This document shows, one piece after another, positions 56,873-64,000 of a DNA stretch of 64,000 nucleotides; the stretch's first letter is position 1, and each line of letters opens with the position of its first letter. The translations under genes and the position numbers were made by a program. The DNA is taken from contig JANXDC010000016.1 in the NCBI GenBank assembly GCA_025059945.1, positions 1-64,000 of the forward strand, in the 5' to 3' direction. The DNA comes from Bacteroidota bacterium. GTDB taxonomy: Bacteria; Bacteroidota; Rhodothermia; JANXDC01. The notes under the pieces were generated by a model. It did not search any database. It was given only the letters and a program-made list of their open reading frames with translations, and was not told where the DNA came from.

Positions 56873-58915
56873 ATGTGCTGGGGGTTGCTGTTGAGCGCTG
56901 TTCTAGGGGCGGAGCCGGATACCACGGCGGACACGGTTCGGATCCGAGCCGTGCTTCCTGAGCTGGTCATCAGCGCGCCCCGATGGCCCGTGGAGCGTTG
57001 GGGCGCGCCGGCCGCCGTGTACGCGGTCGAGGTGCGGCAGCGGGGGCAGGCGGGGGCCCTGCGTTCGCTTGGGGAGCTTCTGGAGGGGCTTCCGGGGCTG
57101 ATGGCGTTTAACTTTTTCAACGCCGCCCAGGACGTCCGATTGGCCGTGCGCGGCCTGGGCGCTCGGGCGGCCTTCGGCATCCGGGGCCTGCAGGTCTGGG
57201 TTGATGGGCTGCCCCTGACGCTGCCGGATGGGCAGACGGCTATCGAACACGTTGATCCGGCCGAGGTGCGCCGCTTGGAGCTCCTGCGCGGCCCCGCAGC
57301 GGCCCTCTACGGGAACGCCTCCGGCGGGGTGCTCGCGCTCGAGACGGCCCCCCGGGATTCGGATCCTTCCGTGGAGCTAGACGCTTCTTGGGGGGCCTAC
57401 GGGTGGAGGCGGCTTGGGATGCGGGCCTGGACCAAGGGCCCGGGGATGCGCCTGGGCGCCTCCGCCGCCTACGGGCGCAGCAAAGGGCATCGCGCCGGAA
57501 GCGCATGGGAGCGTTACCTAGTCTCGGCTTGGACGGAGGTGCAATCGGGCCCCCGGCATCGGTGGACGCTTCGCGTGGGGCTGCTCGATACCCCTTGGGC
57601 CGGAGATCCCGGAGGGCTTAGCCGGGCGCAGGCCGCAGCCGATCCCTGGGGGGGCGATCTCAGCGCCGTGCGCTTTCGAACCGGGGAGTCGGTGGGGCAA
57701 CTAATGGGCTCGGCCCGCTATACGGGCCTGTGGGGCGATCACGGGGTCTTCGAAGCGGGGACCTACGCGCTGGGTCGTAGCTTCTTCAACCGGCTGCCCT
57801 TTAGCACGGGCGGGATCGTCCTGCTGCAGCGCTGGGTTTGGGGCGGATATGCGCGCTACCGCTGGGAGCGCTTGGGACGAGGCGATCGGGGCCGGCGGTT
57901 GCTTCTGGGCTTGGACTTGAGCCGGCAGCGCGACGAGCGGCGGCGCTTCGACAACCGCTCCACAGACGAGCTGGGGCCTCTGCGGCTGGACCAACGCGAG
58001 GAGGCCGCCACGTTTGGGCTGTACGGGCTTTTTGAGGGGCGGTGGGGGCCATGGACGCTTCAGGTGGGGCTGCGCCGAGACGAGCATCCTTTTCGGATCC
58101 GGGACCGCTGGCTGTCCGATGGGGACGACTCCGGCAGGCGGTGTTTCCGGGCCTGGAGCGCGACGGCCGCTCTGGGGCGCCGGCTTGCGGGGCGCCTGTA
58201 TGCCCACGCGCGGCTGGGCACGGGCTTCGACACCCCCACGTTTACTGAGCTGGCCAACCCCACGGGGGGCGGAGGCATGAACGCCGAGCTGCGGCCCCAG
58301 CGCGCTTTAGGTGGGGATGTGGGCCTGAAAGGCTCTTGGGACTCCGTTCTGAGCCTAGAGGTGATCGGCTTTTACGTGTCCCTGTGGGATGAGCTAGTGC
58401 CCTTTGAGCGGCCCGAGTTCCCGGGAAGGCGCTTCTTCCGCAACGCCGGGCGATCCGAGCGCCGGGGCCTGGAGGCCGCCTTTCGGGTGGGACTTCCAGG
58501 CGGATGGGCGATCTCGGCCGCGATCACCGAACTAGAGGCCCGGTTTCGGCGCTATGGGCTCGCGGGAGCCGATCTGCGGGGTCGCTCGGTGCCGGGTCTT
58601 CCTCGACGGGAGCTTTACGGGGCGCTGTATCGGGTGGCTCAAGACGGTCTTACGGTCCGTCTTTTTGTGCGGCACACCGGTGTGCAGTACGCAGACGAGG
58701 CCAATCTGGAGCGCGTTCCGGCTCAGACCTTGGTGGGGATGGTTTGGGGGGCGCGCTGGCGGGTCGGCTCGTTCAGGATCAACCCGTTTGGAGAGGTGCA
58801 CAACCTTTTCGATGTGGCCCATTACGCAAACGTGCGCCCCAACGCCGCCGGTGGGCGCTACTACGAACCCGGACCAGGCCGGCATCTCGTAGTGGGGCTG
58901 CGGCTAGAAGGATAG
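56873..58915 (+). CDS. TonB-dependent outer-membrane receptor
   Basis: A 680-residue receptor. A short signal peptide (about 1-15) is followed by a TonB-box-like segment (ELVISAPR) and the plug domain (about 50-165) with VRGLGARAAFGIRGLQVWVDGLPLTLPDG and VRRLELLRGPAAALYGNASGGV. The remainder forms the 22-strand barrel, ending with an aromatic-rich strand (HLVVGLRLEG). It has the architecture of siderophore/vitamin receptors (FecA/BtuB-like), not SusC. Ligand unknown. The upstream TTG at 56840 is inside the promoter, so ATG is preferred. Confidence 0.92.
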   Translation: MCWGLLLSAVLGAEPDTTADTVRIRAVLPELVISAPRWPVERWGAPAAVYAVEVRQRGQAGALRSLGELLEGLPGLMAFNFFNAAQDVRLAVRGLGARAAFGIRGLQVWVDGLPLTLPDGQTAIEHVDPAEVRRLELLRGPAAALYGNASGGVLALETAPRDSDPSVELDASWGAYGWRRLGMRAWTKGPGMRLGASAAYGRSKGHRAGSAWERYLVSAWTEVQSGPRHRWTLRVGLLDTPWAGDPGGLSRAQAAADPWGGDLSAVRFRTGESVGQLMGSARYTGLWGDHGVFEAGTYALGRSFFNRLPFSTGGIVLLQRWVWGGYARYRWERLGRGDRGRRLLLGLDLSRQRDERRRFDNRSTDELGPLRLDQREEAATFGLYGLFEGRWGPWTLQVGLRRDEHPFRIRDRWLSDGDDSGRRCFRAWSATAALGRRLAGRLYAHARLGTGFDTPTFTELANPTGGGGMNAELRPQRALGGDVGLKGSWDSVLSLEVIGFYVSLWDELVPFERPEFPGRRFFRNAGRSERRGLEAAFRVGLPGGWAISAAITELEARFRRYGLAGADLRGRSVPGLPRRELYGALYRVAQDGLTVRLFVRHTGVQYADEANLERVPAQTLVGMVWGARWRVGSFRINPFGEVHNLFDVAHYANVRPNAAGGRYYEPGPGRHLVVGLRLEG

Positions 58916-58974
58916 CCTATAGCCCCTATCCGGCAAAGGCGCTTAAGTGGATGTTCCGAGGTATGGAGGAGAAC

Positions 58975-59514
58975 ATGTCCGAAACGCTCTGGGATGCGCG
59001 TCGCTACCCGATCGGGCCTTTTCGGTATGCGCCCCCCGCGAGCCGAGAGGAACGGCGCGAGCGCATAGAGGAGCTGGCCGCTTTTCCCGCTATGCTCGGG
59101 AGAACGCTGCAGCGGGTCTCCAAATCCGACTGGGCCCGTTCATACCGGAGCGGGGGATGGACGGTGCGCCAGCTGGTGCATCATCTGGCCGATAGCCACC
59201 TGAACGCCTTTGTGCGTTTTAAACTTGCTCTCACAGCCGAACAGCCGCAAATCACCCCTATTGAGGAGGCCCGTTGGGCGGAGCTAGCCGATGTGACCCA
59301 AGTCGACCCATGGGTTTCGGTGCGCCTTCTGGAGGCCCTGCATATCCGCTGGGTGTCTTTGCTGCGGGCGATGGCAGAAGAGGACTTTTCCCGCACCTAC
59401 TGGCATCCGGCCCAGGGGCGCGCTGTGACGCTCGAAGAGGCCTTGGCGCTGTACGATTGGCATGGTCGACATCATCTGGCTCATATTGAGCTCGCATTGG
59501 AGGGCCTCTTATGA
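58975..59514 (+). CDS. DinB/YfiT-type metal-dependent protein (BstA-like)
   Basis: A 179-residue four-helix-bundle protein of the DinB superfamily, YfiT subgroup. Metal-binding histidines appear in RQLVHHLADSH and in DWHGRHHLAHIE, and the N-terminus (RYPIGPFRYAP) matches the YfiT/bacillithiol S-transferase group. A thiol S-transferase detoxification role is inferred from homologues. GGAGGA five bases upstream fixes the start. Its stop overlaps the nth ATG as ATGA. Confidence 0.87.
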   Translation: MSETLWDARRYPIGPFRYAPPASREERRERIEELAAFPAMLGRTLQRVSKSDWARSYRSGGWTVRQLVHHLADSHLNAFVRFKLALTAEQPQITPIEEARWAELADVTQVDPWVSVRLLEALHIRWVSLLRAMAEEDFSRTYWHPAQGRAVTLEEALALYDWHGRHHLAHIELALEGLL

Positions 59515-60152
59515 CCCCCCGCAAGGGTGCCGCGGCCATAGAGGGGATCCGATCCCGGCTTCGGGACCTCTATCCCGAGGCCACCACGGAGCTACTTTGG
59601 GAGAGCCCGTTTCAGCTTCTGATAGCGACCATTTTGGCCGCACAGGCCACGGATCGGAAGGTGAACGAGATCACGCCCCTGCTTTTCGCCCGCTACCCTG
59701 GGCCGGAGGCCCTGGCCAAGGCCGATCCCGAGCAGGTGGAGGCCATCGTGCGGCCGCTGGGGTACTACAGGCAGAAGGCGCGCGCCATCATCGCCGTTTC
59801 CCAGAAGCTCTTGGAGCGCTATGGCGGGCAGGTGCCCCGAAGCATGGCCGAACTGGTGGCCCTGCCGGGTGTGGGACGCAAAACGGCCGCCGTCGTGCTG
59901 GGCACGGCTTACGGGATACAGGAGGGGATAGCGGTGGACACCCACGTAAGCCGCGTCGCTCAGCGTTTGGGCCTTTCTCGGCACCGGCAGCCGGAGCGGA
60001 TCGAGGCCGATCTGCTGCGCCTTGTGCCGCAGCCGGAGTGGAGCTGGTTCGGGCACGCCCTCACCCTGCATGGGCGCTATACGTGCACCGCACGCAAACC
60101 GCGTTGCACAGCCTGCGCCTTGGAGCCCTACTGCGAGCAAAACGGGCTTTAG
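59511..60152 (+). CDS. nth: Endonuclease III
   Basis: A 213-residue bifunctional glycosylase/AP-lyase that removes oxidised pyrimidines. HhH motif LPGVGRKTAAVVLG with the catalytic Lys, the Asp in VDTHVSRVAQRLGL, and the [4Fe-4S] ligands with spacing C-x6-C-x2-C-x5-C at the C-terminus. Length is exactly that of E. coli Nth. It is coupled to the DinB-like gene. Its TAG stop interlocks with the TAA of the facing amidohydrolase gene (TTAG, 60149-60152). Confidence 0.95.
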   Translation: MTPRKGAAAIEGIRSRLRDLYPEATTELLWESPFQLLIATILAAQATDRKVNEITPLLFARYPGPEALAKADPEQVEAIVRPLGYYRQKARAIIAVSQKLLERYGGQVPRSMAELVALPGVGRKTAAVVLGTAYGIQEGIAVDTHVSRVAQRLGLSRHRQPERIEADLLRLVPQPEWSWFGHALTLHGRYTCTARKPRCTACALEPYCEQNGL

Positions 60153-61732
60153 CGCGTGCCCAGCTCGGGTCCCACGGCGGAGGGCCGCCGGAGCGCGCCT
60201 GCGGGCCGAGCACCGGTATGCTGGCCTTCCTTTACGACCAGCACGCCGTTTACGATCACGTACTGTATGCCCTCCGGGTATTGATGGGGCCTCTCGAAAG
60301 TGGCGCGGTCCTGGATCCGATCGGGGTCGAAGACCACGATATCGGCGACCATGCCGGGCCGGATCAGGCCTCGGTCCCAGAGCCCGAAGGTCTGAGCCGG
60401 CAGGGAGGTCATCTTGCGAACCGCCTCCTCCAGGCTGATGATGCCCTCTTGGCGCACGTAGCGGGCTAGCACGCGTGCGGCGTTTCCGTAGCCGCGTGGA
60501 TGGGGCACGCCCACGCCGTAGCGGATGATCCCCGCATCGGCCCCGATCATGGTAAAGGGTTGGGTTAAGATGTAGCGGACGTCTTGTTCGCTCATTTTGT
60601 GATACACCATGCCCACTCGGCGGGGGCTGGCCGCGTACATGTCGAGGACCTGCTCGGCTTGATCCCGAGGGCTCGATCGACCCCGCAGGCGGCGCGTGAT
60701 CTCCGAGATCCGCAGCCCGTTGAGCGTCGTATCCGGGCCGTAGTAGGCCACTTGGGCATGGGAGAAATCGCGGAAACCCTGCGCGCGCAGGGAGCGGAGC
60801 ATCTCCGCGATGATGCGACGCCGAAGCGTGGGGTTTTGCAGCCGCTTTAGGGCCGAGTCCCGGCCCCCGTCGAAGACCCAGGTGGGGATGAGCACCTCGA
60901 TTCCGGTGCTGGAGGCCGGGTAAACGTACTGATCCACCGTCACGGCCAGCCCCTCGGAGCGGGCCTGTGCTACGAGGGCCACGGTGTGGCGGCTATCGCC
61001 CCATTTGCGTTTGCTGGCGATTTTGAAGTGCGAAATCTGCACCGGACATCCCGCCTGGCGGCCCACCTCGATCGCCTCCTGGATGGCCGCTTCGACCTGG
61101 TTGCCCTCATCCCGGATGTGGCTCACGTACAGGCCGCCTAGATGGGCGCACTGGCGCGCCAGCGCCACCACTTCATCGGTTTGCGCGAAGGTGCCGGGGG
61201 TGTATATGAGCCCTGTAGAAAAGCCCAGGGCGCCGGCTCGCATGCCCCGGGCCACGAGCACGCGCATGCGCTCCAGCTCTTCGGCGCTCGGCGGGCGCGC
61301 GGCCTCCCCCATCACGAGGCGCCGAACCGTGTTGTGTCCGATCAAGCTGGCCACATGAATCGAGGTGCGCACGGAGTCCAGTTGCCGGAAAAAGCGCTCT
61401 ATGTCCGCAGCCGATCCCCCGCAGTTGCCCGTAATGGCCGTGGTGATCCCCATGCGCACGAAGTTATCCGCTGTGGGAAGCTCTAGGATGCTGCCCTCCA
61501 GATGGGCGTGCGTGTCGATGAAGCCAGGCGCGATCACCTGCCCCTGTACGTCAAGTACGGTGCGGGCATGCAGATGGGCCAGGTTTCCTATGGCTGCTAT
61601 CTTGCCGCCGCGGATTCCGACGTCGCCATAAAACCACGGATTGCCCGTTCCGTCCACGATCCGCCCGTTGCGCAAGAGCAAATCCAGCGTGTCCGCCCCC
61701 TGTCCCAGTAGGGCAAGCGCAAGCAGCCACAT
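60149..61732 (-). CDS. N-acyl-D-amino-acid deacylase family amidohydrolase
   Basis: A 527-residue exported amidohydrolase with a signal peptide of about 12 residues. The metal site HxH is in DTHAHLEG, the bridging Cys in TGNCGGS, and further ligands in VSHIRDEG and QISHFKI, as in D-aminoacylases. The C-terminal beta-sandwich (GMVADIVVFDPD, IVNGVLVVKEG) is present. It likely releases D-amino acids from N-acylated forms or acts on dipeptides; substrate is inferred. It converges on nth with a 4-bp overlap. Confidence 0.9.
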   Translation of the reverse strand: MWLLALALLGQGADTLDLLLRNGRIVDGTGNPWFYGDVGIRGGKIAAIGNLAHLHARTVLDVQGQVIAPGFIDTHAHLEGSILELPTADNFVRMGITTAITGNCGGSAADIERFFRQLDSVRTSIHVASLIGHNTVRRLVMGEAARPPSAEELERMRVLVARGMRAGALGFSTGLIYTPGTFAQTDEVVALARQCAHLGGLYVSHIRDEGNQVEAAIQEAIEVGRQAGCPVQISHFKIASKRKWGDSRHTVALVAQARSEGLAVTVDQYVYPASSTGIEVLIPTWVFDGGRDSALKRLQNPTLRRRIIAEMLRSLRAQGFRDFSHAQVAYYGPDTTLNGLRISEITRRLRGRSSPRDQAEQVLDMYAASPRRVGMVYHKMSEQDVRYILTQPFTMIGADAGIIRYGVGVPHPRGYGNAARVLARYVRQEGIISLEEAVRKMTSLPAQTFGLWDRGLIRPGMVADIVVFDPDRIQDRATFERPHQYPEGIQYVIVNGVLVVKEGQHTGARPAGALRRPSAVGPELGTR

Positions 61733-61817
61733 AGTCCAGCTCCTCCAACAGTTTTGCTTTCCAAAAGAAGCGGCCCCGTGAGCGGGCAGGCAAGCGAAAA
61801 ACTCGTAACCGGACCGC

Positions 61818-61848
61818 TTGTCCCCGGCGCGAGAGGGCCCTATTTTTT
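61818..61848 (+). promoter_or_regulatory. Promoter of the acyl-ACP thioesterase gene
   Basis: TTG at 61818-61820, 20 bases, TATTTTTT at 61841-61848. The ATG is only 14 bases further, so the predicted leader is under 10 bases. Confidence 0.55.
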
Positions 61849-61862
61849 ACCAAAAGCTTCCC

Positions 61863-62651
61863 ATGCGGCAAGATCCGGTCGAGTCTAGAGAACCGCCCTG
61901 GTGCCGATTTACCTGCGAAATCCCCGTACTGGGGCACATGCTCGATCCCCAAGGACGGCTTTACGTGCACCGGTTGCAGGAGTTATTTCAGGAGCTCGGC
62001 TACCGGGCCAGTGCTGAACGCGGTTTGGATGTGCGTTGGTATGCAGCGCATCATAGGGGATGGCTTATGCGCCATGTCAAGGTCTCGGTTTCCCTATGGC
62101 CTTGCGGAGAGCGTCTGCTGCGAGGGCAGACGTGGGTATGCCTGTTTGCGGGCGCCCGCTCGGCACGTGTCTACCAGCTCTGGGATGCCGAGCAGGAGCG
62201 CTTGCTCTTGGAAGCCGAGGTGGAGTGGGTCTTTGTGGACCTAGAGCGCCGCCGTCCCGTGGAGATCCCTCATACGATATCGCGCGCCTTTGAACCATTG
62301 GGCCCGTCTTTGCGGTTGCCGCTCCCACCAGAGCCTCCTGAAGGCGAAGTCATCAACCACAAGCCCTGGGTGGTGGGCTATACGGACTTGGACGCCTATG
62401 GGCATGTCAACAACGTCCGCTGGGTGGCTTGGTGGACCGAGCACGCTCACCAATTGGGCCTAGAGGGCGTTCCCGATCGCTGGTGGTTGCAGTTTTATCG
62501 GCCGGCTCAAGATGGGGAACAACTGCGCGCTTGCTCCGTATGTGTTGCGGCTCCCGGTCTGGGGCGCTTCTGGCGTTGGTTAGTGCGGGGTTCGGGTGAG
62601 CAACCCTACGTGGAGCTTCGAGCGATGTGGCTCAAAAGCCAAGGAGGATGA
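61863..62651 (+). CDS. Acyl-ACP thioesterase (FatA/FatB family)
   Basis: A 262-residue protein with two hot-dog domains. The first carries FTCEIPVLGHMLDPQGRLYVHRLQELFQELGYR; the second has GYTDLDAYGHVNNVRWVAWW, with the Asp/Asn/His active-site signature of acyl-ACP thioesterases. It releases free fatty acids from ACP. No Shine-Dalgarno is visible and the predicted leader is very short. Its stop lies 5 bases before the YtxH start. Confidence 0.9.
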   Translation: MRQDPVESREPPWCRFTCEIPVLGHMLDPQGRLYVHRLQELFQELGYRASAERGLDVRWYAAHHRGWLMRHVKVSVSLWPCGERLLRGQTWVCLFAGARSARVYQLWDAEQERLLLEAEVEWVFVDLERRRPVEIPHTISRAFEPLGPSLRLPLPPEPPEGEVINHKPWVVGYTDLDAYGHVNNVRWVAWWTEHAHQLGLEGVPDRWWLQFYRPAQDGEQLRACSVCVAAPGLGRFWRWLVRGSGEQPYVELRAMWLKSQGG

Positions 62652-62656
62652 GGCAT

Positions 62657-62986
62657 ATGGCGACCGACGGGCGCGCGCTGGGGCGGCTGCTTATCGCAGC
62701 GGCCGCTTTTTTAGGCGGTTTAGCTGTGGGCCTGCTTTTCGCTCCGCGATCCGGAGCCGAGACCCGGCGCATCCTGGGAGCAAAGGCCCGCGAGGCAGGC
62801 CAGTGGGCCGGAGAAAAGGTTGGACATCTGCGGCAGGAGGCCGTAGCCCGTATCCGAGAGGGGTTGGCTAGAGTCGAGGCGGAACTGGAGCATCTGCGGG
62901 AGCGCGTGCTGCCGGATTTGGGTGAGTCTGTGGAGCGGGCATCCGATAGCGATCTGCTCAGCGACCTGTCGCAGATGCCCAAATAA
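62657..62986 (+). CDS. YtxH domain-containing protein
   Basis: A 109-residue protein with one N-terminal membrane helix (about residues 12-30) containing the YtxH signature GGLAVGLLFAPRSGAETRR. A long amphipathic helix with coiled-coil character (about 40-90) follows. Function is unknown; YtxH proteins are stress-associated in Gram-positives. GGAGG at 62643-62647 is 9 bases before this ATG; an ATG at 62648 is too close to it. The 3' end overlaps pgpA by 29 bp. Confidence 0.85.
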   Translation: MATDGRALGRLLIAAAAFLGGLAVGLLFAPRSGAETRRILGAKAREAGQWAGEKVGHLRQEAVARIREGLARVEAELEHLRERVLPDLGESVERASDSDLLSDLSQMPK

Positions 62987-63437
62987 GGGCGCCTAACTCC
63001 ACCCCCAGGGCGGCTCCCAGCCCCGCCGCCACATCATCCAGCAGCAGGCCCCATGCGCCGGGTAAGCGCTGCAGGCTTTGGATGGGGCCGGGTTTTAGTA
63101 TGTCCAGGGCTCGGAAAAGCCCAAAGGCCAAAGCGTAAAAGGGCCATTCTGCTCGTGCCGGTAGCAGGGCGAGCCACTGGCCTATCCATTCGTCTACGAC
63201 CACCCGCGGAGGGTCGGGCCCGTATCGCCGCTGCATGTGTTGGCTTGCCTGCAGCGCGAGCCCGAAGAGTCCGGCTATGCCGAGCAGCTGCCCCCAGAGC
63301 GGCAGCTGAGCAAGGCCGGAGACGGCATACAGCAGGGTCCAGGTCAGGCTAGCCAGGGTCCCGGGTCCATAAGGGAAAAGGCCTATACCGAAACCCGTCG
63401 ACAGGAGCCGAGCCCAAACGGGTGGTGTAGGGTTCAC
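62958..63437 (-). CDS. pgpA: Phosphatidylglycerophosphatase A
   Basis: A 159-residue integral membrane phosphatase converting phosphatidylglycerophosphate to phosphatidylglycerol. Motifs GPGTLASL, VVVDEWIGQWLAL, FRALDILKPGPI and LLLDDVAAG are all present. GTG at 63437 overlaps the pgsA stop as GTGA; a further GTG at 63461 would add 8 residues. It acts directly after PgsA, encoded just upstream, so the pair makes phosphatidylglycerol. Confidence 0.93.
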   Translation of the reverse strand: MNPTPPVWARLLSTGFGIGLFPYGPGTLASLTWTLLYAVSGLAQLPLWGQLLGIAGLFGLALQASQHMQRRYGPDPPRVVVDEWIGQWLALLPARAEWPFYALAFGLFRALDILKPGPIQSLQRLPGAWGLLLDDVAAGLGAALGVELGALIWASATGR

Positions 63438-64000
63438 CTCGCTGTGGCCTCTCGAAACCACGCCCAGCTATAGTCCAGAGCCGTCCAGAGGCTCAGGCCC
63501 ACCAGCGCCGCAAGCCCCCAACTGGTTAGCTCATGCTGTAACCAGAAGCGCGCTGTCTCCCGCCATGCGGGGTGTTCGTAAAGGGCTAGCCAGGTGAGCA
63601 CGTAGCCCAAAAAGAGCATCTGCAGGGCCGTTTTCCAGCGTGCCAGCTCCGAGGTGCGGATCGGTTGGCTGCGGTGTTCCCCCCACAGCCGCAGGGCCGT
63701 CATCCATAGGTCCCGTCCAACAAGCAGAGCGACTGCCCACCAGGGAAAGCGGCCCGGATACACGAAAGGCAGACACAGCAGGGCGCTGAGGGTGAGGATT
63801 TTGTCGGCCAGCGGATCCAAGAACTGACCTAGCCGAGAGCGGGCCCGGTAGGCGCGCGCGATCCGTCCGTCGATCCAATCCGTGAGCGCGGCCACCAGAA
63901 ACACCAGAAGCGCCAGCAACCGCGACGCAAACCCCGGAAGCAACAGCAGGCAGACGAAGACCGGGCTCATTACCAGGCGCGACAGGGAGAGTATGTTGGG
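63434..64000 (-). CDS. pgsA: CDP-diacylglycerol-glycerol-3-phosphate 3-phosphatidyltransferase (5' end outside window)
   Basis: At least 188 residues of a CDP-alcohol phosphatidyltransferase. The full signature D-G-x2-A-R-x8-G-x3-D-x3-D is visible (DGRIAR, then GQFLDPLAD). The frame stays open to the right edge, where PNILSLSRLVM precedes the ATG at 63970. That segment is the typical PgsA N-terminus, so the gene is cut by the window rather than starting at 63970. It makes phosphatidylglycerophosphate, the substrate of the overlapping pgpA product. Confidence 0.92.
   Translation of the reverse strand, partial: PNILSLSRLVMSPVFVCLLLLPGFASRLLALLVFLVAALTDWIDGRIARAYRARSRLGQFLDPLADKILTLSALLCLPFVYPGRFPWWAVALLVGRDLWMTALRLWGEHRSQPIRTSELARWKTALQMLFLGYVLTWLALYEHPAWRETARFWLQHELTSWGLAALVGLSLWTALDYSWAWFREATAR

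Overview
The window is a compact, GC-rich (above 60% by eye) bacterial chromosome segment made almost entirely of housekeeping genes. I saw no insertion sequence, phage gene, CRISPR array, rRNA or integron. The gene content points to the Bacteroidota/Rhodothermota side of the tree: families largely known from that group (DUF2851, DUF4905, the TIGR02757 family, an alternative GlmU-like sugar nucleotidyltransferase, the long NagB fused to a PIG-L domain) and promoters of the TTG-N20/21-TAnnTTTG type. Unlike typical Bacteroidota, many genes keep a clear GGAGG-type ribosome binding site. A Rhodothermota-like organism is my best guess; it is an inference from families and signals, not from a marker-gene tree.

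Layout. 1-4.1 kb: a DUF420 membrane protein, tRNA-Leu(UAG), and a leftward serS-pyrF-DUF2851 operon. 4.2-7.1 kb: rpmE, a GlmU-like protein and rsmB. 7.2-10.9 kb: a succinate dehydrogenase operon (sdhC, sdhD, sdhA, an unlisted 65-residue membrane ORF, sdhB). 11-18.9 kb: a PurN-PurH fusion followed by the complete rod-shape operon mreB-mreC-mreD-mrdA-rodA. 18.9-25.1 kb: mdh, two facing lipoprotein genes, an NAD-dependent epimerase and the NagB/PIG-L fusion. 25.1-29.3 kb: the translation cluster rplM-rpsI-rpsB-tsf, then pyrH-frr. 29.3-36.0 kb: dnaE, a class A beta-lactamase-like serine hydrolase, an APC permease and a crotonase. 36.0-44.8 kb, all leftward: a LytS/LytTR-type two-component pair with a PDZ-bearing kinase, DUF309, sucD, DUF4905, a PQQ-type glucose/sorbosone dehydrogenase, a Cys/Met gamma-family PLP enzyme and a serine hydrolase. 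44.9-51.9 kb: TIGR02757-MFS-DUF502, a large Vps10/BNR-repeat exported protein, a lipoprotein and RluE. 51.9-56.1 kb, leftward except for the rightward nth-like gene at 54538-55239: two PLP enzymes of opposite fold type, a GNAT, the first of two endonuclease III homologues, and a LysR regulator. 56.2-64 kb: protoglobin, a TonB receptor, a DinB/YfiT protein, a second endonuclease III, a D-aminoacylase-type amidohydrolase, an acyl-ACP thioesterase, YtxH, and pgsA-pgpA running off the window edge.

The organisation is extremely tight. Same-strand neighbours repeatedly overlap by ATGA, GTGA or TGATG, and all seven convergent pairs of protein genes overlap at their 3' ends, four of them by exactly 4 bp (TTAG or TTAA, the two stop codons interlocked). 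Transcription starts can be read directly: at least twelve starts are preceded by TTG, 20-21 bases, then TAnnTTTG-like. Rho-independent terminators appear after rpmE, sdhB and tsf. I found no single flagship novel system. The most notable items are the 3' overlap pattern, the promoter set, the PurN-PurH fusion of two folate-dependent transformylases, the small SDH-operon membrane ORF, the PDZ-sensor kinase that overlaps its response regulator by 143 bp, and the LysR/protoglobin intergenic operator.
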